A DNA stretch of 64,000 nt, from the NCBI RefSeq assembly GCF_024362695.1, contig NC_065426.1, forward strand, positions 6,354,236 to 6,418,235. The letters are read 5' to 3'. A model generated the notes under the pieces. The model had not been told where the DNA came from. It worked only from the letters and a program-made list of their open reading frames with translations, and did not search any database. Below are positions 45,501 to 54,400 of this stretch, in pieces (position 1 is the stretch's first letter; each line of letters begins with the position of its first letter). Both the position numbers and the translations under genes were made by a program. Origin of the DNA: Pectinophora gossypiella. Lineage: Eukaryota; Arthropoda; Insecta; Lepidoptera; Gelechiidae.

Positions 45501-48498
45501 GTTGGTGGAGGTGTTTTATGGCTAGTAACCGTTGGGGCTTCGCGTGTCCTCTTAATCAGAGAAACGAACCTCCAGAAATGCATAGTCGTATATGTTTTAT
45601 ATTACCTTGTTTAAGAAAATATTCTAGAGTACTATCAACAGCGTCTTCCCCATTGGCAGCGTGGAGGGGAGAATGGTGCCCTGTAATATTCTTCCAAGGT
45701 CCATGAAGGTCAAATGTTTTCAGTCCAACTATGTGAAAATTTCTGAGAAAGAAAATAAAACGAAACTTGAAACAGGTACTTATGCTTCGATAGTTTGGAC
45801 ACATGACCGGATCTACCTATGGGCTGATTGGGCTGCAGCCCAGGGCCCCGGGGTTACAAGGGGCCCCCAGATCCCGCTAAAAAGTAGACCATAATTTGAA
45901 AAAAAAAAAAATGTCTGTTAAAATATTTTTTGCTATTAGTTGAGTATTAAGATAGGCCCCCAAGTAGTTTTAGCCCAGGGCCCCACAAATTCACGATCCG
46001 GCCATGTTTGAACATGTGGATAGAATGAATGGAAGGAGATTCATGTCACAGATTTATGAGCCGAGAAACAAAGTCTAACTGCTGGAGACGGAGGAGGAAA
46101 ATACGGACATAGGTAACCTACTAACATGCGCAAAAGTTATCGATCGATACAATAAATACTGTCGACATCGATAAGTTTGTTTTTTTCTCTAGCAGACAAG
46201 GAAGCAAGAGAAGTGTGTCAGGATCGAAGCAAATGGAATTCTATGGTATCTGCTTACCCCGGTGGGAAATAGGCGTGAGTTTATATACGTATGTATGTAT
46301 GTTTTTTTCTCTAACATGCCTGCCACGTGATTTTGTTCATATTTTGACAGAACGACAGAACTTATTTGGGTTCACATATTAGCACCAATCGACAAAATGA
46401 CATAATTATATCGTCAGAATCGATGAAATGACCGTGACAAAATATTATCACGCTGCGCATGTTAGTCCTACAGGACGATTTAAGGTCTAGGCCAGGAGTT
46501 TTTTTAAAGAACGTCTAGGGCCCTGTGCCGAGGTTTTTCTTGCAGCTTCTTTTCCCCGGCTATACAGGTTGTGAGAAGCTGCAGTAGTTTTAGGCGGATA
46601 AGACGTTCGTTAGGTATGTAAAATTGACGATTCAAAGTGTAACTATGTTACCTACTGAATAAAGATATTTTTGAATTTGAATTTTGAATTTTTTTACGTA
46701 CTCTTAGCTGCCGACTATGGTCTAGATTTGATGTAGGTTACGGTTAAGTTACGATAGATTGATAGACTATCGAAATTTTGATTTTAATTATGATAATAAT
46801 CGCGTAAACTTAAAAGAATTTGTAATTTAATTACTACAGTTTGTGCGCAAGTTGTAATCATGTGAGCAGAAGTTTTTAGCTTAATTATTATAATCACCTG
46901 CAAAAAGTTGCTACGTCATAACCGACCAGATTCTTCGAATTTACCGATGTATACAACAGCAGACCATATGCGTCGTAGTTTACTTTTAATCTAGTGAGGT
47001 ATTCAAAGAAACTGTCGCTGGTTGATTCTCCCCAATTTAAATTCAATCCATCGAAGCCGTAGTCACCGAGGAAACGTATAGAGGATCCGATCAACCATTG
47101 GGTTCGGTTTCGTGCTATCTGAAAAGGTAAAAAAGGTAAAGAAAAAAAAGAAGAAAATAAACAGAAAGGTAAAGTAAGGTTGCGGACGTGAGTCTACAAA
47201 CAACTAGCAATTTATACATAACATCAGTTATGCGATGATCCGGGTTTGGGGGGGAGTCAGGATGACAAGGCGACAGGTCAGGTCATGGGTGGCCACTGCA
47301 ATTTTATCTATTTCTCCACAGAAATAGGTTGTCAGCGACCTGGTCACCTGGTGATAAAAGCTGGATCCACTCCTGACAATAGTCTAAGTAATTTGAAACA
47401 TGAAATAACTTTATTTCTTTCATATTTTTCTATATACTATTAAGTATAACCTCACGAAACATTGTAAACTTACCTACAAGGTACTAGGTAGATATATGCC
47501 TTATATAATAAAAAAACACAAGATCTTACTATAGTATCCACATCGATAGACAGAAGTGTTTTCAAATGCGGATGGTCTTTCTTCAAAGCATTTACTTGCC
47601 CGTAAAAATCTGAAAAGAAAATAGGATACCTAAAGTACAAAAACTGTCAGTACCCTGAGAAAGTGAGTAGGTAGGTGGTAAGTAGGTGACAGGAAGGTGG
47701 TAAGTAGGTGGTAGGTAAGTGAGTGATAAGCTGGAAGGTATCTCTCTCTTACCTACCACCTACTTACCACCTACCTGTCACCTACTTACCACCAGTCACT
47801 GCGGCGTTCTCGCATAATTAAAAATCTTTCATTTTCTATAGGTAAACTGTAATCTTTACTAACCTCTTCCCTCAGGTAAATCCAGGTCCGGATCTAGGGA
47901 AGTCACAAATCCATTTCTGTCAATCCCAGCAGACATGTACACTACATGAGTGCACAGGGTCGGATCTATGCGTTCAATGTCAAATTTACCATAACCCCGT
48001 ACATAAGCTGCTTGTGAATTAAAGTAACAGATAATATGCTCTGAAAATAGAAAAAAAAATAAAGTTTACACCCTACTCGTACTCGTACAGCTACTTGTAC
48101 GTACTTGTACAGTCATGAGCAATATAATGTACCCACTTTAGGACTCTGTCGCACTAACATATTTGACATTTAGTGAGACTTATAGTTCAATTTGTCAAAA
48201 AAGTTAATGTGATATAGGTAGTACCAAAGTGTATACATATTAATGCTCGTGACCATTAAACGTTGTACCGGGTGAGAGCCTTCAGTGCTCCCCATTTGTC
48301 CGGCCAAGTAGTTAATGGCATTTGCGGCAAATCTACAATAATTCACGTGAAAAAAAAGATAGGTACCTTAATCATGTAAGCGAATGAAATAATTACAAAT
48401 CACGGAAATAAAAACTTACCATCATTTTCACTCGCATTTATATTTACTGCATTTAAAATTGTGTAAATGAATAGGAATATTTTTATTTTGAAATACAT
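42591..48498 (-). CDS. Chitinase-like GH18 protein with degenerate active site plus CBM14
   Basis: Eight exons on the minus strand: 48420-48498, 47864-48040, 47530-47609, 46898-47118, 45606-45742, 45079-45233, 43674-43974 and 42591-42886, totalling 1446 nt or 481 residues. Splice sites are GT/AG and intron phases (1,1,0,2,1,0,1) match the chitinase at 15894-26740. It begins with a signal peptide (MYFKIKIFLFIYTILNAVNI). The GH18 fold is recognisable (IICYFNSQAAYVRGYGKFDI, TLCTHVVYMSAGI, VIGLSSFGRTYTL, GVLFWTLDTDDF), but the catalytic motif reads FDGLNLNWGES: the proton donor Glu is Gly142 and two of the three Asp are Asn. The GGWNEGS segment is missing (exon 3 ends LLSIDVDTI), and MSYD is LKTFD. 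A short Thr/Glu linker and a six-cysteine CBM14 follow. It is predicted to bind chitin or carbohydrate without hydrolysing it. The intact frame across eight exons argues against a pseudogene. Confidence 0.88.
42918..42955 (+). repeat. Family D fragment
   Basis: TTATCCGGCCAAGTAGTGAA and TGCCATTTAAAGC are a short piece of family D in the last intron of the chitinase-like gene. Confidence 0.5.
43290..43525 (-). repeat. SINE-like repeat, family E (inverted, long copy)
   Basis: The longest copy of family E: CTCTGCACCACACCCCGGAC, CACATTGACATTATCGTACA, GGGGTGAGGTAAACCTAGCT and CGGAGCGGAGATTTGCCGTT. It lies in the last intron of the chitinase-like gene. Confidence 0.7.
44009..44410 (-). repeat. Cluster of three family D repeats
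   Basis: There are two copies in the same orientation (44009-44095 and 44105-44240, each with GCTCTCACCCGGTACA), then a terminal piece (44345-44400, GGTGCCCTGTTGGGCGCGAG). It could be tandem insertion or one duplicated segment. Located in intron 6 of the chitinase-like gene. Confidence 0.6.
44735..44805. repeat. Cluster of ATCGAT palindromes
   Basis: CACTATCGAT, AACTATCGATAGTT and TACTATCGATAGTC lie within 60 bp. It may be a small fold-back element or DRE-like sites (TATCGATA); nothing ties it to a promoter. Confidence 0.45.
44838..45000 (+). repeat. LINE-tail-like repeat, family H
   Basis: AGAACGTCTAGGGCCCTGTG, CTTGCAGCTTCTTTTCCCCG and GGCGGATGAGACGTTCGTTA are also present at 46505-46690. 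Confidence 0.65.
45425..45535 (+). repeat. SINE family F
   Basis: TCTCCTCAATCAACTGGGGG, GGAGCATACTCCACCACGCG and GTGTGGGTTGGTGGAGGTGT match 54955-55040. Confidence 0.65.
45802..46006. mobile_element. Short hAT-type MITE in intron 4 of the chitinase-like gene
   Basis: The inverted ends are CATGACCGGATC and GATCCGGCCATG (one mismatch). Flanks are TTTGGACA (45794-45801) and TTTGAACA (46007-46014), an 8-bp duplication with one difference. The inside has inner inverted blocks GCCCAGGGCCCC / GGGGCCCC and a poly(A) run. No coding capacity in 205 bp. Confidence 0.7.
46195..46305 (+). repeat. LINE ORF2 3' fragment, family G
   Basis: The translation EAREVCQDRSKWNSMVSAYP followed by GGK and a stop matches 21715-21790. 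Confidence 0.5.
46505..46690 (+). repeat. LINE-tail-like repeat, family H
   Basis: Matches 44838-45000 closely and ends in AATAAAGATATTTTTGAATT with a TTTGAATTTTGAATT tail, consistent with the 3' end of a retroposon. Confidence 0.65.
47674..47793. repeat. Near-perfect 46-bp inverted repeat (hairpin)
   Basis: The left arm 47674-47719 and right arm 47748-47793 are reverse complements at 45 of 46 positions, with a 28-base loop. The arms are built from GGTGGTAAGTAGGTG units. It lies in intron 2 of the chitinase-like gene. Confidence 0.93.
48268..48350 (+). repeat. SINE-like repeat, family D
   Basis: TTGTACCGGGTGAGAGCCTT, CAGTGCTCCCCATTTGTCCG and GCCAAGTAGTTAATGGCATT, in intron 1 of the chitinase-like gene. 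Confidence 0.65.
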
Positions 48499-48884
48499 TT
48501 TTCATTTGCAAGCAATATTAATTAGGTACTACACTACCTACTTATTACTTCAATCAACACGCAAAAATAAATATTGACTTTACTACTTATACTCGGTTTT
48601 ATCTATTAATTGACTTTCGATCAGTCTTTTGTTATCTACATTACTAAGTATTTCAATTTGTTTATGAGACAAACACTTGTAAGGACCTATTTATAAACAA
48701 ATATAAGTATATTACATCAATGGCTATAAATAATACATTAGTATAGATATATCTATTCTTCAATTAACCATGAGATAGGTACTTATCTTTTGAAGTACCT
48801 AGTAATAGTTATAAAGCAGGTAAGTACACTTATCGGAGTAGATGTCGAAGGTGTGAGTGGTGTGACCTATCATTATAATCTTCT

Positions 48885-49182
48885 TCTATCGTGTGGGTTG
48901 ATGAGGTTGGTAATTCACCTCACAATATAGGCTGGGGTCAGGGTTATTATTGAGCCGCCAAAGTCCCCTGACATGGCTTATGTAACGACCACTTACTTAT
49001 ATACGTGCCTTCCGAAGCACGGATCATCTTACTTTATGGATAATCAGGTAACCAGCCTGTAATGTCCTAACCAAACTAGGAATCACAAAGCGATTTTTGT
49101 TATATGTCCCCACCGGGAGTCGAACCCGGGACCTCCGGATAGTGAGCCCAACGGTCAACCACTAGACCACGTAGGCCGTTTT
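48885..49182 (-). mobile_element. tRNA-derived SINE, family A (inverted)
   Basis: The reverse complement has A-box GTGGTCTAGTGG and B-box GGTTCGACTCCCGG (49115-49128 region), body TAGTTTGGTTAGGACATTAC and end GATAGAAGAAGA. Same family as 13621-13927. It lies just upstream of the chitinase-like gene. Confidence 0.85.
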
Positions 49183-49580
49183 AATTTACAGTTATCATTA
49201 CAATGTTTGTATACATATGCCAGTAGCTAGCACACTCAATCCTTGCATGCTATTGCTACTTTCTTTTGTATAATGTTAACTGGTGTGCTTGTACCTGGCA
49301 TGCAAGTAAATTACACTAGGTAGGTACTAACATTTTGATTTTCGAACGTACTGTTTACATGTAAAGCTTGCAAAATGTCAGTATCTACAATGCTCCACTG
49401 CCAATACCTAGCTGGCATGCAAACTTTACTTCTCCGTTTAACTGGCATGTGTATTCCGGCCTTTAATTTCCAGACATGGAACATACCTAAATGAAGTCCA
49501 CACGAACGACGTCGCGGGTAACGGCTTTAAGTGGTATCCATTAGATAAAACATAGTCCTTTAATTAGACAACTTATTATA

Positions 49581-49816
49581 CAGTGTTAGTGATATCGTAA
49601 AGAAAACTTTGAGGGATGCTTCAGACCATGATTTTGAGATGATATTGAAATCAAGTGGAATTTTCCGTCGCAAAAGTATGATATTGAAAATAATTTAAAA
49701 AAAACACTAAAATATTCACGAATTCCGACAGGAAGTTCCACTTGATATCAACTCAGAATCATAGCCTGAAGTCTGACTGACTTATCCTCTTCAGTATTTG
49801 TTACAGTGACACCCTG
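49581..49816. mobile_element. Fold-back MITE, family 1
   Basis: The termini CAGTGTTAGTGATATC and ACAGTGACACCCTG lie between TA dinucleotides (49579-49580, 49817-49818). Inner arms GTGGAATTTTCCGTCGCAAA and GACAGGAAGTTCCACTTGAT pair with mismatches. Confidence 0.75.
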
Positions 49817-50257
49817 TATACCTATTTTACATAATTATATAATAATTATTATTATTTTACACAATAAACATCATTTTATTTGATACTATTTTTCGTATAA
49901 GTAATAAAATCAGTGATAATGGTTTTGTCCCACCAATTTATGAACTAAGTAAGTATGATATTTTTATGAGTAAACGTACTAATTCGGTTTTCTCCCTAAT
50001 CTACTTAATCTTAATTACTGTTATTGATTGATTTGATTAATGAGGGACTTCCCAGGCCATTATCCCTAATAGAAATATAGATGGCGTTGAATAACGTTGC
50101 CTTAGTCACGTCTGCGTAGTACCTATTGTTCCTTATTCATGGATTTCAGACATAATGCTGTATTTTATTTTCGATATTTTATTATCAAATCATAAATCCA
50201 AAAGTAGTAAAATGGAATAACAAAACGCAATGACACTGACAGTTGAGCGACAGTGAG
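49817..50257. other. Gene-free stretch
   Basis: AT-rich DNA. No gene or repeat was recognised. Confidence 0.5.
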
Positions 50258-50869
50258 CAGGGCTGCCAGATGTACGATTTAAATCGTACACGTACGATTT
50301 TTTGGCATTTCTACTCATGTACGATCGCAAGACTACGATCGTACGGAAAATGTACGATTTTTCAGTACCTGGCAACATTTCGTAATAAAACAAATGTGTT
50401 ACTCCGGCAGCTTTGATTTTTTCAACGTTGCAGGCATTTTTTAATCACAAGTGCAGAAGAAATTAAAAAAGATACGATTTAGATGGCGCCATTCTATCGG
50501 AACTGGACTGTCTTGAACCTACCAATGCTGTTTCCAGTAATTACAGTAAAAAGTACCGACGTTACTGCCACTCATGATACTGGTTCCAAGAATAATAAAA
50601 CCCGAGGACATGCAAGTGATGCAGGCGATAGATGACGAATAGCGCAGTTTTCCGAATAAAAAAAAAGAAAATTAACCTCAGAAAATTAGTATAAGTCTAA
50701 TAAACAGTTTTATTGCATTATTTTTCTGATTCTTAACGAATTATTCTCATTTTTCATAAAAACTTTGAACTTTTAAGTTGTACTATCTTTTCATTTCAAA
50801 ATTTCCTTGGAATACGATTTTTTTGTAGTTGACGTACGATCATGCCTTTTTTTTCATCTGGCAGCCCTG
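50258..50869. mobile_element. Non-autonomous hAT element upstream of Mon1
   Basis: It has perfect 15-bp inverted ends, CAGGGCTGCCAGATG and CATCTGGCAGCCCTG, flanked by an exact 8-bp duplication ACAGTGAG (50250-50257 and 50870-50877). Subterminal palindromes of TGTACGATTTAAATCGTACA type occur near 50280. There is no transposase frame in 612 bp. The element ends 544 bp before the Mon1 start codon. Confidence 0.9.
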
Positions 50870-50877
50870 ACAGTGAG

Positions 50878-51413
50878 TTACTTTTAGATGGGGCTTTTCG
50901 GCGGGAAACGGGAACGGGACAGTTGCTTTCTTCATTGAGTAATCTAAATAATTAATACGAAGTGGTGTTTTGTGGTTAATGATCGCATTAAGTTAGTCGG
51001 AAGACATTTGCGAGTGTTATTATATTGGAGTATTCAATAAACAAAGTGTATCTGCCTATTTTCGCTTCGAGCCGGGAAGCCGCTTCATAACTCAAAAGTT
51101 TATGCGGACTTTTGAGTTAATTCGTTTGGGGTTCGGAGTAGGAGTCTACTCCGAGGGTGGGGGCTTAGGTTTCATCATCATCACCTTTCATCATTTCATT
51201 AATCATCAAGAAAACAAAATACGTCAGACATGGCTGTATGGGCATAGTTCCCTTTGCCTTACCCTTCGGGGAAAAACAAAACAAAAAAAAAAAAAAAAAA
51301 TTACTTTTAGATGGACAGTTGACATAACCACCCCCCGCTTGTCAGACCTCAATGTAAATTTGTTGCAAGAAAATTGTTATTATCTCTTATTTGTTCATAC
51401 AAAATACAGCACA
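50878..51413 (+). promoter_or_regulatory. Probable Mon1 promoter and 5' UTR
   Basis: The interval between the hAT element and the Mon1 ATG. It includes GGCGGGAAACGGGAACGGGA near 50898 and an 18-A run near 51283-51300 within a possible small retroposed piece. An in-frame ATG at 51102 would add about 104 low-quality residues and was not used. Confidence 0.4.
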
Positions 51414-54400
51414 ATGGCTTCTTCGTCAGCCGAAAATGCTGGCACCAGCAAACAACATGAAAATGGAGATGATTTGGAGCCGGGGGCATGCATGGAAAGC
51501 ATTCTGAATCCGTCGGATTCTTTTGAAGAGTTTGCTTCTGAAATGAGCTCAAGTCTTCAAGAGAGGAATAAGTTGGCTGCTAAAAGCAGCACTATTAGTG
51601 AAATACAGAGTGAAATCGGTGAAAGTTCAAAGGATTTGAAAAGTGCGAAGTCTACTGACGATTTGCAAAACAAAGAAGTGAGTGTTGTTTTTGTTGAAGG
51701 TAAATTATGTTTTATGCTTTTCTATTCTATACAAGTTCTTCAGACCGTGGCTATAATTTACAGGATCTATCAGGATCGGCTAGTAGTTCGAACCTTTGTG
51801 AACAAAACGGAGATGAAACTGATGATGATAAAGACTATCTACAATCACCGGAGCTTGTTAATAAAGAGAAACATGTCTTTATACTCAGTTCAGCTGGAAA
51901 ACCCATTTACTCAAGGTATATTACATAGTATATAAAAAAATAAAGGATATAAAAAATTAAAGTATAAGAAAATAAATAAAATGTTTTTGGCAGGATATAG
52001 ACAAATATTGATTCAATCAAATCCATAATATCAGTCTACAAACAATAATAAATAAACATTACATGAAATGTAGAAGTTATATCTAGGTATGAGATCATCT
52101 AACAGTAGATCTATTCCAATTTATTGCCAGGAATGCATCAAGGTTCAAAACCCTTTTAAAGATATGTCCATGGTTCATTATTCTTCCTTCATTTCATTGT
52201 ATTTCCTCCTTACCTCCAATAGGGATGATGCATAAACATATTTAAGTATGTACTATGAAACAGAACAACCAATTCGGTACAATTATACTATTTAACCTTG
52301 TAAGGCCGAGATTTGCAGACACAATAGTTAAACAATGGGGTTTGGATTTTAAAAGAACATTCCGTCTTACAAATATATAGCTGGAGACCTAAGTGATTAT
52401 ATTTCAATAAGATAACATTTTACAATTGTCTCTGTGGGCTCAAAATCGGACAAACTATGTAAGCTAGTGTTGTGATGTTCCTTAGCATTATGCTGGATTA
52501 GTCGATATATTGATAGGTTGGATAGGTTGATCGATTCTTTTCCATCTAACATTACCTACCTACTTATTTATTTGTTACATTATCAATGTGCTAAATGAAT
52601 ATTAATTTTTTAGATATGGTAATGAAGATAAACTCGCAGGTTTATGCGGAGTCATACAGGCCTTAGTCAGTGTTGTCGAAGACCAGAACCAGGATATCTT
52701 GAGATCCATCACCACTAAAGACTGTAAGGCGGTCTTCTTAGTCAAGGGTCCACTTATTTTGGTCGCTGTTTCTAAGTCTAATGAAAGTGAAACACAGTTA
52801 GTTCTGCAGTTGACGTAAGTTTTTATTTATTATTGGTTTTACAAGGGTTTCAATAATGTCTCCACAATTATGTGATCCAGATCTATATGTATACTTGATA
52901 CTAAATTACTTATCTGTAGTACAAAGAGTTGAAACAGTTGGCTTGGACACTATAGACAGTGATACGGCTCACTACCTATCACATTGGTCTAATAGATAGC
53001 TCCATGAGGTGTGAGTATTTAGTTCATCTTGCAATGGATGTACCTCTGTCTGTGAGCTTATGTTAAAAAGATGTAGAAGAAGATTCCTTCAGTTCCTGAA
53101 TCCAAGAGAGATTGAACTATCTAGTATTGTCTAGTGTAATCTTAAGAAAGAAACTTATTATATCAGAAATGCAACCATAGACCTCATATAATAAATAGAC
53201 AATCAATCTCTGTAAAATATTGTCCGTGGCGTATCTTGTCACAAGAAGTGACGGCATGTAACGGCACTGTACAACCAATATTGAACTTTATTTGAACAGC
53301 CATAACATCTTAAATTGAGGGCACGCAGTTGTATTATCTAAATGATTTTATAAGTATTTACAACACGGTTCCATGACGCTTTTTTAGCGAATTATGTCTG
53401 ATGTCAGTGAATGCAATATGTTCTACTTTTATATTTCAGTTATGCATTTAACCAAATAGTATCAGTTTTAACACTGACACAGTTGAACAGAATTTTTGAA
53501 CAGAGAAGAAATTATGACTTGAGAAGACTTCTATCTGGAGCTGAGAGACTGATAGACCATCTGCTAATATTTATGGAAAAGGACCCAGCTTTCTTGTTAG
53601 GTAAATGTTTTTTTATATATTATAATATAAATCTTAATAGTCACTATAGTCCTGTGGTTCGAACGCCAGTACCAGACTAGCACCAATGAGTTATTAATTT
53701 ATCCTAAGTGCAGTTTTCACTAACACAGTTAGCTCGACCATTAGAGACCGCGATACGGCTCACCTCCTATCACGTAGTTCATCTTGCGATGGATGTACCT
53801 CTGACCCGAATTGGGATATAATCGTGAGTTGCTTGCGTGCGTGGGTGGTTGCGTGCGTGCGTAGTTACGTGCGTGCGTGGTAGCGTGCGTGCGTGGTTGC
53901 GTGCGTGCGTGGTTACGTGCTTCGATATTAAAATTCTTCTTCACGAATTTCTACATGATAGTAAGTTGTGTACTATTTTCTGCATTAAATGCTCATTTAC
54001 AACGATTAAAACTACGTGCAGTCAAAAATACGCTACGATTAATTAGAAAGACTAACAGAACTAAACTCCTTTTAAAATCGCGCTTTAAAAATTTGCAATA
54101 TTTTCCAGGGGCCGTCAGATGTCTTCCTTTACCAGAGAAGGCGCGAGAGAATATTACAAGCGCCATCATATCGACATGCCACAAAATCAGGGACTTGGTG
54201 TTCGCTATCTTGTTGGCTGGTAACCAGCTGATCACCCTAGTACGAATGAAGAAGTATACCCTTCATCCTTCAGACATACATCTTCTATTTAACTTAGTAA
54301 GGAGTTCGGAATCTTTTAAAACAGCAGAGAGTTGGACTCCAATATGCTTGCCTAAGTTTGATGCCACGTAAGTATGAACAAGTACATCTTGTTAACGGCC

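Noticed and set aside
49105..49182. Possible tRNA gene on the minus strand
   Set aside because: Continues into a SINE body shared with 13621-13927.
53837..54371. 164-codon frame across Mon1 exon 5
   Set aside because: Joins the CGTGCGTG minisatellite and intron sequence to true exon 5; the acceptor at 54107-54108 defines the real exon.
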